A stretch of 64,000 bases of DNA from Sorghum bicolor (lineage: Eukaryota; Streptophyta; Magnoliopsida; Poales; Poaceae), in the NCBI RefSeq assembly GCF_000003195.3, contig NC_012879.2, positions 27,747,564-27,811,563 on the forward strand, read 5' to 3'. Position 1 is the first letter of the stretch; every line of letters begins with the position of its first letter. Positions 1 to 9,616 of this stretch are shown in pieces. A model generated the notes under the pieces. It searched no databases. It saw nothing but the letters and a program-made list of their open reading frames with translations, and was not told the origin of the DNA. The translations under genes were made by a program, and so were the position numbers.

Positions 1-555
1 GTTGTTATAAGAGAACTCGGCTAACGTTAACCACTTTACCTAAGAACCCTTTGAAGAGAGAGCACATGCTCTCAACATGTCTTCCAGGATTTGGTTAACA
101 CGTTCAGTTTGGCCGGCTATTTGGGGACGATATGCAGAGCTACGAACCAAGTGAGTACCAATCTGCTCATGAAGACACTCCCAAAAGCGGGCAGTTAACT
201 GCGGTCCGCGATCTGATTTGATAGTCCAAGGCACACCATACTGACGAACAATGTGCTCAAAGTACAACTCTACATACTGATGTGGATGATAGTCAGTTCG
301 GACTGGAATAAAGCGAGCGACCTTGGTCAAGCGATCCACAATCACCCAGATAGAGTCATAACCCTTAACAGAGGTTGGGAGTCTAGAGATAAAGTCCATA
401 CTCACTTCTTCCCATTTCCAACCAGGGATGGACAAGGGTTGAAGCAAGCCTGCTTTTATGTGAACTACATTCACACGACAACAGTTATCACAACGAGCAA
501 CAAAAGCAGCAATCTCCTTTTTCATCTTTGTCCACCAAAATAAGGTTTTAGATCC
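1..555 (-). pseudogene. CHR1 integrase domain, partial
   Basis: Integrase inserts element cDNA into host DNA. Reading leftward, the zinc-binding region ends in an AxCDxC-type motif (CDNC), followed by the catalytic core with the first Asp in SMDFISRLP and the second in KSDRGPQ; the Glu lies in QTERVNQ. The frame ends in the window near 40, beyond which the sequence still resembles integrase. The C-terminal part and chromodomain would lie left of the window. The protein matches the CHR3 integrase closely. Whether it was ever functional in this copy cannot be told, because the rest of its polyprotein is broken. Confidence 0.8.
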
Positions 556-2639
556 CGATACATCTTACTACTACCAAGATGGATAGACAACTTAGACGAA
601 TGAGCTTCAGATAGGATCTGGTCTCAGAGCTCTCGGTCCTTTGGCACAACAAGCCGATCCTTGAACCATAGAATTCCGTTCTCATCGACCCAGAAGTGCT
701 TGGTTTCTTCTTCTTTCATTTTCCTCTTTATATGGTGGATACCTACATCAGTTCGCTGCAATTCGATGACTCGATTTCAAAGAGAACTTTCCAGAGCAAT
801 CTGGTGAAGCACTAGCGGGTGCATAAGACGTGACAATGATGGATCTTCAATCTGAACTGAATGATAGTGCGATTTCTGGCTCAAGGCATCCGCAACCACG
901 TTTTGCCTTGCCCGGATGGTAGTGCACTTGAAGATTATAATCTTTAATCAACTCAAGCCACCTTCACTGGCGCATGTTCAATTCAGGTTGGGTGAAGATG
1001 TACTTGAGACTCTTATGATCAGTGTAAATATTGCACAGATTACCCAACAAATAGTGCCTCCAGATCTTCAAAGCATGAACAACTGCAGCCAATTCTAAAT
1101 CATGAGTAGGGTAATTGACCTCATGTTTTCGAAGTTGGCGTGAGGCATACGCGATAACACGACCTTCTTGCATCAACACACAGCCCAGACCGATACCAGA
1201 TGCATCACAAAAGACATCGAAAGGCTTCTCTATATCGGGTTGAGCTAGGACAGGAGCTGATGTCAGCAATGTCCTCAATTTGTGGAATGCCTCTTCACAC
1301 TCAGGCGTCCACACAAACTTCTCATCTTTCTGAAGTAGGCGAGTCATAGGCTTGGATATTTTTGAAAATTCCGGAATGAAACGACGATAATACCCAGCCA
1401 AACCCAGAAAACTCCGAACCTCATCCACCGAAGTCAGAACCTTCCAATCCAGCATTTCTTGCACCTTAACCGGATCCACCGATATGCCTTCTTCAGATAA
1501 GACATGGCCCAAGAAAGGTACTTTCTCATGCAAACGAGTTAACACTACACGTAGATGCTCTCCATGTTCTTCTTCATTGCAAGAATATACCAAGATATCA
1601 TCAATGAAAACCACCACAAACTTGTCCAATTCAGGCATGAAGACCGAATTCATAAGATACATGAAGTGAGCAAGTGCATTCGTAAGACCGAAGGACATGA
1701 CGAGATACTCATACAACCCATACCTCATCGAGAAAGCGGTTTTAGGTACATCTTTAGGACGGATCTTGATCTGATGGTACCCAGACCGCAAATCAATCTT
1801 GGAGAATACCTTAGCTTTAGACAACTGATCAAATAGGATGTCAATGCGAAGAAGAGGACACTTATTCTTGATGGTCACCGCATTTAGGGGACGATAGTCC
1901 ACACACATGCGCAAAGACTGATCTTTCTTCTTCACAAAGATAGCTAGACAACCCTAATGAGAAGAACTAGGATGGATAAGACCCTTTTCAACAATTCATT
2001 CAACTGGGTTTTAAGCTCAGCTAGCTCATTTGGCGGCATTCTATATGGTCTTCTAGAGATAGGAGTAGTACCTGGAAGTAATTCAATTTTGAACTCCACA
2101 TCCCTGTCTGGAGGAAGCCTGGGCAAATCATCAGGGAATACATCCGGAAACTCACACACCACCGGAATATCCTCAATGGCCCTAGATGTAACTGCATTCA
2201 TCGTGCTATGGATATGGATATCCCAAGGAAGTTGCACAAAGAACGCCTCCTTAGTATTCGGGTCTCTCAGCATCACTACGCGAGTAGTGTTGTCGATAAG
2301 AACTCCATTACCACTCATCCACTTCATTTCTAGAATTACATCTATACCCACACCGGGTAGAACAACCAGATCAGCAAGAAACTGATGGTCTCCTATTTCT
2401 AGAGTTGCCCCCAAAACCACTTGATTTGTAGAAATATTATTTCCAGCGGCACTAATGCAATAGCTGCCTTTATCAAGCGTAACTGCCTTGAGATTATGCT
2501 TAGACACAAAGTCTAAACTCACAAAGGAATGCAATGCTCCTAAATCAAAAAGCACAAGGGCATCACATTGGTTAACCAAAAACTTACCAGCCGTAACTAC
2601 CTCACCAGCAGGGATAGCTTCCATAGTTGTATAGTCAAC
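556..2639 (-). pseudogene. CHR1 protease-RT-RNase H region, broken
   Basis: The protease (about 2250-2639) carries FDLGALHSF where CHR3 has FDSGSSHSL, so the D-S/T-G signature is altered. RT follows with [25 protein letters not shown] and the catalytic FIDDILVYS. RNase H follows with CDASGIGLG and [10 protein letters not shown]. Between RTRLHE and KVPFLGH in the RT thumb region 16 residues present in CHR3 are missing in frame; CHR2 has the same gap. A frame disruption near 1944-1975 separates protease from RT, at a shortened T-run relative to CHR2. The segment 556-963 between RNase H and integrase also carries stops. Confidence 0.85.
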
Positions 2640-3670
2640 ATGCCCCCGACGGACGTTCCCTTAGTTGCCCTTCTTTGGCGGGTAAGGGCAGTTGCTTTGC
2701 CCATGCCCTGTTTGATTATAGTTCCAGCACGGACGGTTGGCAGGTGGAGTCTTAGCATAGCTGGGCCCAGTGTTCCACCTAGGAAGAGCAATGGAGTACC
2801 CCTTGCGGAACCCCGTCTTCGCCTGATTCTTCTTTGCTGTAGGGTGGTATCGCATGTTGGGGGTTGGAGCACGATACTGGGGCCTAGCTGTCACTGGAGC
2901 CTTGGACTGAGATGCCCCTACCCCGGCCTCAAAAGCTCACTTGCGAGTCTTGGTCGTAGTGTACACAGTATTGTAATTCTCTTGGGTAAGAGCATCACTG
3001 ACCAACTCACTGAAAGTGGCACACTTATTGCGGCCCATAGTCTTCAGCAGCTTGGGGCCAAGACCCCTCTTGAAGCTAGCAATCTTCTTCGACTCAGTGC
3101 TCACAAACTCAGGAGCATACCTCGATAGATGATTGAAAGCATGCAAGTACTCCTTCAGAGTTTTGTTGCCCTGAGTTAACTGCATGAACTCAGTATGCTT
3201 CATTTCCATGACCCCAGGAGGTATGAAATGCCCCTTGAAAGCTTCACGGAAGAGATTCTAGTCAACCATAGTTTGTCAGGAAGAGCCTTCCTATACTGAT
3301 TCCACTAGATGCCCGCTGGACCCTACAGTTGATGAGCTACATACTCCGCTTTCAGACTATCAGTCAGCCAAAGTAAGGGGAACTTTTGTTCCACCGTGTT
3401 CAGCCATTCCTCTGCCTGGAGGGGTTCTTCAGCATCTGTGAAAGATGGGGGCTTGGTATCCATGAAATCCTTGAAACTGCTGTACTGATTAGGTGTTGGC
3501 CCATGTTGTGCATTCCGACCACCCTGGTTTGCCATCTGGTTAATGGTCTCAGTGAGCAGCCTCTGACTTTCCACCATCATTTGCATCAGCTCAGCTGGAT
3601 TCGGTGGTGGAGGAGGAGGGGGTGGATTCATGTTCGAATGATTTTCCGCACCTCGAGTGCCACAAAACAT
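2640..3670 (-). pseudogene. CHR1 gag, broken
   Basis: Gag forms the virus-like particle. The start is taken at 3670 (MFCGTRGAEN; MSRGTRGAEN in CHR2). A proline run of about eight residues follows, then the capsid region (WLNTVEQKF, LKEYLHAFNHLSRYAPEFV) and a C-terminal zinc knuckle reading [14 protein letters not shown]. The CX2CX4HX4C pattern of CHR3 ([14 protein letters not shown]) has lost its second Cys to Tyr. At least one in-frame stop and frame changes lie near 3230-3330. The same knuckle change in CHR2 shows the loss predates the separation of the two copies. Confidence 0.8.
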
Positions 3671-4038
3671 CTGTAAAGACACAGTCAGTGAGTATTGATG
3701 ATGACAAGAATTGCCACAGAAGAACTTATAATCATGTCTGAGAGTATTCGAGAGAATAACTTTACAGGTAAGAGGCACATTAATTCAATTCCACAAAACA
3801 ACATCACCAATTCCAACACATGACACATATATCCGTAAAATGCATGACAATGGAAAGTATCATCATAGCCATTCAAACATGATAAAGTCATAGAACATCG
3901 GGTCCATGAAGTTGTTACATCACCATAGTATAGGCACAAATCTAAGATCAAGGTTTGGGATTACAACACGATTACAAAACCACGACTACCAAAGGTCACT
4001 CTACAAAAGAGCCTCACGGGGCGACTACCAACTACCCA
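3671..4038 (-). other. CHR1 spacer between leader ORF and gag
   Basis: This is about 370 bases of non-coding sequence between the stop of the leader ORF and the gag start, nearly identical to 33748-34115 in CHR2. I see no convincing frame, promoter or repeat in it. Confidence 0.5.
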
Positions 4039-5101
4039 CTACACTCCAGGCTCGTCGTCCGAGTCAGCGTTGAAGATCGCCTCTCCGTCCTCGTCGCTAA
4101 CCGGCTCAAGCTCCTCGTCCTCCACGTCCTCGTGCAAAGGTGCTGTAGCCGTAGCCGGTCCATCTCCCTCCATACCATCACCATTTACCTCCGGGTACAC
4201 TGGTACAGGGCGAGGAATAAGGTGTAGCAAGTTGTTGAGATGGTGAATCTCCACAAGACCAGCCTCAATCTGATCCTGCAGATAGTTCTCCCGCTCAGCC
4301 GACTGGATACGGTGCATCTCCCATGTCCGACGCCTGTTCTCTGACACACGGAGTGCAGAATCCCTCTCACAAGTGATCTGCACCAAGCTCTCCTGTATGG
4401 TCTCCATCTCCCTAGCCAACTGACTCATGTAGTCCTGCTTATGATCTCTCTCTAATGGCCTTCACCCACTGCTGCCCACGATACTCCGCAATGTCCTCCC
4501 AGTCATTGCGGTCCTTCCAAGCTTGCTCTAGAAGTCTAGCTTGCTTGCGGAACTTGCGAGCACGCTTTTTGGCCTTCTGTTGCATCTCCTGAGCCTGGCA
4601 AACAGCCACCATCACCTGGGCATAGGTGTCCTCTCGCTGTGTGAACAGCTTGAGCACAGCCATCATAGCACTCATAGCAGGACTAGAGCTCTCAGCTCGC
4701 TCTTCTCGACCTCGGACCAACGCACACCCATCAGCCTGCTTCCACTCCGCCGTTGCTGGGTCAGCATGGGGAATGGAGGTTGCTGGCCCTCCTGTCAGCT
4801 CCTCACCAAACCTCTAACAGATATTGAGCAGCATAGCATGGGCCCCAACCTAAGCTGCCTCCCATGCGGTCTGCCCATCTGAGTTGTAGGTCCACCCGGT
4901 CCATGCAGGCCTACCCTCGTGTGGTGGGACAACACCCTGCATAGCGAACCACTGCAAGTCTCCTGTCATGTCCACCTCCCACCAGGAGTACTGAGGTGGC
5001 TCAGTATACCCCACTGACTGCAGCACCCTCCAAAGCAGAGTAGGAGTGACAAACTCGCTCAGAAAGGTGTCGCTAGGGAGAGGTGAGGCGGGCATGTCCA
5101 T
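4039..5101 (-). pseudogene. CHR1 leader ORF upstream of gag (coiled-coil protein), broken
   Basis: An extra reading frame of about 350 codons lies upstream of gag on the sense strand. It starts at 5101 (MDMPASPLPSD). The N-terminal part is rich in Trp (SWWEVDMTGDLQW, WTGWTYNSDG). The middle is strongly charged and probably coiled coil (QEMQQKAKKRARKFRKQARL). The C-terminal part is acidic (EDVEDEELEPVSDEDGE). TAG codons at about 4850 and 4815 and a frame change near 4430 break it. CHR2 retains the same frame with partly different breaks, so the ORF was real in the ancestor. I do not recognise its function; similar hypothetical proteins of grass elements come to mind, unverified. Confidence 0.6.
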
Positions 5102-5174
5102 CTGTGGAAAGGAATAACTATGGGTGAGAGAGGAATAACTATAGGTGAGAGAGGAGAGGCGGGCATGTCCATCT
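5085..5174. repeat. Filler DNA with short local duplications at the CHR1/ATH1 junction
   Basis: The string GAGGCGGGCATGTCCATCT occurs at 5085-5103 and again at 5156-5174. Between them GAATAACTATRGGTGAGAGAG is present twice in tandem (about 5112-5153). Just after the second copy the sequence switches to Athila-like RT. CHR2 has each string only once. Copies of nearby sequence at a junction are typical of end joining with templated insertion. Confidence 0.75.
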
Positions 5175-6876
5175 ATGCACATCCGCCACCCTGTGACGGT
5201 GCGTTGTGGAATTAGCTCGTTCTTTTCATTCATAATAACAGTCATGCCTCCCTTTTTAGGAACAACTTGAACTGGGCTTACCCACTCACTGTGCGGCACA
5301 GGATATATAATCCCTGCATGCAGCAACTTTATAACTTCCTTTTTAACTACCTCTCTCATCGTGTTGTTAAGTCTACGTTGGGGTTCTCAAGAAGGTGAAA
5401 CAGAAGAATATGTTGGAATACGATGAGTACAAATCATACGACTGATTCCTGTAAGATCTTGGAGTGAGTAGCCAAAAACTGAGTGATGTTTCTCAAGAAT
5501 GGTCATTAATCGCAGAGTTCGCTCCTGAGTGAGTTTATCACTAATGATCACAGGAAACTCTGGATTATTGTTTATGAAAGCATAGATAAGACCGGGTGGT
5601 AAAGTTTTAAGCTCTATGGGAGGTCTAGGTGTTTCTGCAAACTCATCTAAGGGTTCAGGTTCAGAAGGTTCAGCTTCTTCTTCTGTGAAGAAAGGAGCTT
5701 CGTCTTCTAAGTCTGATTCATCTAAAAGCTCTAGAGATGCAGCCTTTACCTCCTCCATAGGATCAGGCAAAAGATATGACTCGGCCTTATTATTTAAGTA
5801 GTGTGAAATTGTTATTGGAAATTTAAAAGTTTTTCCAAAAGAAATGTGTAGCTTTCCAAAAGTTTTTCATAAAGGAGTCTTCTAAAAGGTTGTCCTATCA
5901 ACAGGTCGAAGTCCCATGTATCAAAGATATAGAAGTTCAAATGAACCATGGAGCCTTCTACCGTAAGAGGTATGACATTAATAATTCCAAGGCTGGGGAC
6001 TAATCGATCCGAAGATTCCTTTATGACCTTCGTTGTGGGGGTTAAGACCAAATTTTTAAATAGTTTAAGTGCAAAAGATTCAGACATGATGTTCATCCCC
6101 ATAATAGGATTATAGAGAGCATCAAATTGATGCGAATCATAAGCACAGCATATAGTTATAGAGGGTGTGTCCAAACAGATCACATCAGAGGAAAGCTCTG
6201 ATTCCTCCAACCACTGCCTACTCATGACTGAGATTAGCTCTCTCAATTGATGTTCACTTGGTAAACAAATGCTAAACTAGCCATTTTGGGGTTTGTTAAT
6301 AGAATGGTAGTTTGAAATGTTTCCAAAATCCTCAAAAAGATCAGATTCTATATCCAGCATGAAGTCTGGTGGTGGAATTTCTTTCTTTTGTGGCTCAGAA
6401 CTTGGGATAGCTAAAGTAGATGGAGAATTTGGCAGAGTGTCTACTTCGGCATTTGTTTATGATCTTTTTGAAGACCTCGAAAAAAGTGAAATAAAAGAAC
6501 AGGGTCTTCAAGATTAAGGTTTGGACCAGATTCTAAAAGATCAGAAAAACGTTTCCAGGATTTTCCCAAAGTTTCATTATCCTTTTGTTTAAAAGATAGG
6601 ACTTCGAGTCTAAGGTCGCTGATACGATCGTGGGAATAAAAATCTAGACAAAAGTTGGCTCGTAAAACTCCCCATTCACCTCGTTGTTAACTTACCTTCT
6701 GATTATACCATTGTCTAGCTTCTCCCCTAAAAGAAAAAGGAAAAAGCTTCCAATGTAAAGTTTTATCAGAAATGCCTTCAATGTGAAGACAATCACATGT
6801 TTGCTCAAAATCTCTAATATGAAGGTAAGGGTTTTCGTCTTCCTTTCCTGAAAAAGATAGGTTTTGAATCATGGAA
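5173..6876 (-). pseudogene. ATH1 gag-protease-RT fragment, heavily broken
   Basis: Pieces of the ATH4-type polyprotein are recognisable. They are the gag segment [20 protein letters not shown], the degenerate protease (FDALYNPIMGMNIMS, where ATH4 has [15 protein letters not shown]), the acidic linker ([12 protein letters not shown]) and the start of RT ([21 protein letters not shown]). RT stops at the 5173 junction. Frameshifts lie near 6290 and 5812, and part of gag corresponding to ATH4 42360-42480 is absent. The replacement of the catalytic protease Asp by Asn-Pro is shared with ATH4 and is therefore a family trait. Confidence 0.85.
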
Positions 6877-6879
6877 ATC

Positions 6880-7835
6880 CAGAGTATCGTATTTATTTTT
6901 TTACCACTAGGAGAAAGAGTGCATCTGACTAACCCAATCTATTACTACTAACCTTTAGGCTACAAAGAATGTTTCTCGATGTGAGTGATATATAGAGAAG
7001 ACTACAACCATAATCTCTGTCTAACCTTGGTAAGGATGATCTACTGTTCTATTGGGGAGGCTCACAGATTCTAGACACCACAAAGGATATTCAACCCGCA
7101 CCTATAAACCCTATCCTTCCTGCTAACGAGATATGGTTTGCAAAGGTAACTCGGAAATGTCACGTTCCTCGCTACTACCACGGTCCAGCTAGTCATTGAA
7201 TATCTATGAGTATCCTATCCTAAACACCACGTCTACGCTAGAGATGATTACTCTAAACTCTACGCGAAGAGATTAAAGTAAACTCATAAACCAAAGAACA
7301 ATAAAACAAGAACTTACTAGAATTTAGAAGTCGAAATACTAAAGAATCCTAGGAACAAGCTTCGGGTTTGGAGAACTTGATCCGGCAGGTACAACCTCGG
7401 TGTAGACACCGACAGGCCGGGCTTCCTCCAATCTACACCTCCACTCTATCTCTCTCAATCTAGTAGAAACTAGAAGATCTAATTCTACTCACATTGGATG
7501 CTAAGCCCTAAGTCTATTTAGAGGAGAGGTATTCCTTCGAGGGCTCCTCTCAACTCTATGATGAACTTGTCTCCTCCAGGGGCCAGGGGGTCTGGTTTTA
7601 TAGTCCCCTCAAGTGAACGTGAGTCGTCGGATCAAACCGACATTGATTGAACGGTTATCCTTGATCCTTTAGGTCAGTGGAGCTTGGTCCGCGAAAAGAA
7701 TTCTGATTGGAGTCCAAAGGGGGGCGGGCACCCTGGTCCCTAGGGCGGGCGCCCTGGGCCAGGCCCCGTTCGGACTCCGCTTCGTTCCTGTGGCTTCTGG
7801 AGTCTTCTAGATGGTAGAAAATTGTGCGGTGCATT
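6880..7835 (-). repeat. ATH1 5' LTR, first part
   Basis: The segment matches ATH4 LTR 43240-44197. The U3 promoter is visible on the minus strand as GC-rich GGGCGGGCGCCC-type boxes (about 7724-7760) and a TATA box (CTATAAAA at about 7594-7603). It ends at 7835, where ATH2 begins. Confidence 0.85.
7831..7835 (+). repeat. Left target-site duplication of ATH2 (GCATT)
   Basis: GCATT directly precedes the 5' LTR of ATH2. The partner after the 3' LTR is GCGTT (16094-16098), a 5-bp duplication with one later change. The uninterrupted site is seen in the LTR of ATH4 near 44195. Confidence 0.85.
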
Positions 7836-9456
7836 TGTTGACGGTCCTTAAGTATCAAATTTAATTATCAAATAAATAAAGAAAAGGATCCAAATGAAAT
7901 CAATATCTAGACTTAGGGTTTTATCTGACAGAATTCCATGAGTTTTGGTGTTTGTCTATTACTGCAGGGGGTTATCACGAAATACGGAAGAAAGGGTGTC
8001 GTGCAATTATCTTACATCTAGAAGACTCCAGAAGCCACGAGACCGAAGCGGAGGCGAAACGGGGCCTGACCCTGGGCGCCCGCCCAGGTGATCAGGGCGC
8101 CCGCCCACCTCCTGAGTCCAATCAGGACTCTGCTTCGCGGGAGATCTCCACCGACCTAAAGGATGAATCTAAACCATACAATCTATGTCGGTTTGATCCA
8201 ATGGCCCATATTCACTTGAAGGGACTATAAAACCAGACACCCTTGACCCTGGAGGAGAGAGCCTCTCAACCCTAATTCATTATTCTCAAGGGAGAAGAAG
8301 CCTCTGATCAAGATTAGAGCCACCACATCAATTAGATATCTAGATTAGCATAGCTACATAGGATTAGAACTAGAAGGAGTCAATCTTCGATTGGTTTCTG
8401 GATCTGTCTAGAGGATTCTTGGTAATTCTCTAATTGTGCTTCTAATTGCTTTCTAATTATCTTTGTTCTTCAATATTATGAATATGACTTTGTTCTATTT
8501 CAATATATTGCTTATGACTTTGCTCTACTTGCTTATATTCAAGATTATATTGTTCTTAGTTTATCATAGTTATGTACTTGGCTTAGTTAGATTGGATCTA
8601 TATACATGCTTAGGATCGTATAGCGTTTATCCATCGGATCCATGGGTAAATGATAGATATTGTGTAGGCGTGGTGCTTATACCGTATTTATCTGCGATTG
8701 TACCCAATATGCCAGATCGTGGGGTAGTTCGTGATAGTGACAGCTTCATTGATTCTTATATAGTCCCCCTCTCATGTATTGGGCTGGCAGAGCAACATTA
8801 TTACAGGGGAGTGATTGCTATGTTTCTCATATTCCTTGCTAATATCACTATGCATGGGTGTAGTCTTGTCTCACAATGATTGCTAAGTATGCTTGCACTA
8901 ACTATGATAATGCTAGACTATATAGTTGAGAATAACTTAGGGAATATTCTTGTAGTTCGTTCTAATACCGTGCTAATGACTTTGTAGAGTATCTAATTGA
9001 GGTGCTTATCATATTTATTATGTGGCTAGATCAAATTAGTTATCCTTGTCACTATTATTATTTCATATATCTTTTATGTGACACTTATCCCTGTATGAAG
9101 AGTTAGATATAATGTTCTCAATTATACATGCAATGATAGATGCTCAATCTCATATTCTATTCTGTAATCAATATTGATGATTGCTAATCCCTTCCCAGTG
9201 GTAAAAATATAAATAACGATACCTGGAATACTTCCCGGTTAAAATGCTACATCGGTATTAATCTGTGCGCTTGCAGATCCCATTCATTATTTATTTAGAA
9301 GAGCAATTGCATATTTCAATACCGCGTCTCTCATGTCATGCTAGGGATGACAACTTGGCTTAAGTGGTGTGAGGGATAGGTTTGGCATTTTTGGCACCGT
9401 TACTAGATTTAGAGAACTTAGTCTACTTTTGGTAATGATGTTAAGAATACCCAACA
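7836..9456 (+). repeat. ATH2 5' LTR (1621 bp)
   Basis: It begins TGTTGACGGTCC and ends ACCCAACA. Relative to the 3' LTR it lacks about 32 bases near 7998 (present at 14600-14633), a change after insertion. The U3 promoter lies at 8074-8232. A 138-codon open frame (8463-8879) lies in the downstream part and is also present in the 3' LTR. Confidence 0.95.
8074..8232 (+). promoter_or_regulatory. ATH2 LTR promoter: two GC boxes, CCAAT and TATA
   Basis: GGGCGCCCGCCC occurs at 8074-8085 and 8095-8106, CCAAT at 8118-8122 and TATAAAA at 8226-8232. This is the order of a plant RNA polymerase II promoter. The same GC boxes occur in the LTRs of ATH1, ATH3 and ATH4 and ahead of ORF-1 in ATH3. Initiation about 30 bases after the TATA box is inferred. 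Confidence 0.75.
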
Positions 9457-9464
9457 AGCATTTT

Positions 9465-9481
9465 TGGCGCCGTTGCCGGGG
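9465..9481 (+). promoter_or_regulatory. ATH2 primer binding site, tRNA-Asp
   Basis: TGGCGCCGTTGCCGGGG lies 8 bases after the 5' LTR. It is the exact complement of the 3' end of plant tRNA-Asp(GUC), from established tRNA sequence. tRNA-Asp priming is typical of Athila elements. Confidence 0.93.
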
Positions 9482-9616
9482 CAGGTTGATTACTAATCAG
9501 GAATGGAATAAAAGATTTTGAGTTATCATTCACATCACTAATATGATTGAGCTTATCTATTCTCTCATACAGTTTTACCCTAATATTTTTCTATTTTATC
9601 TTATGCAGGGGAATGT

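Larger units (their letters stand above)
1..5174 (-). mobile_element. CHR1: chromovirus-like Ty3/gypsy element, partial
   Basis: On the minus strand the order from right to left is leader ORF, gag, protease, RT, RNase H and integrase. No LTR lies in the window: the integrase runs off the left edge, and the 5' leader is cut at about 5174, where Athila-like sequence begins after a filler junction. It matches CHR2 (30229-35807) at roughly 96% by hand comparison and shares its defects: an altered Gag zinc knuckle, DLG in place of the protease DSG, and a 16-residue gap in RT. The family is clearly related to CHR3. Assignment to the chromoviruses (Tekay/Del-like) rests on the chromodomain-like end seen in CHR2 and CHR3. 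Confidence 0.85.
5173..7835 (-). mobile_element. ATH1: Athila-like element, left (main) portion
   Basis: The segment matches ATH4 from RT through gag into the 5' LTR, on the minus strand. It is cut at 5173 within RT and interrupted at 7835 by ATH2. Its LTR resumes at 16094 and ends at 16287. A deletion fuses gag directly to the LTR near 6877, removing the start of gag, the leader, the primer site and about 85 LTR bases (compare ATH4 42897-43238). Confidence 0.85.

Noticed and set aside
2568..3128. A 186-codon plus-strand frame with a matching one at 32687-33298
   Set aside because: Antisense shadow of the gag zinc-knuckle region in both sister copies.
8063..8110. GC-box repeats considered as a CRISPR-like or satellite array
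   Set aside because: Only two copies per promoter, placed upstream of CCAAT and TATA boxes in every LTR of the lineage; they are promoter elements.
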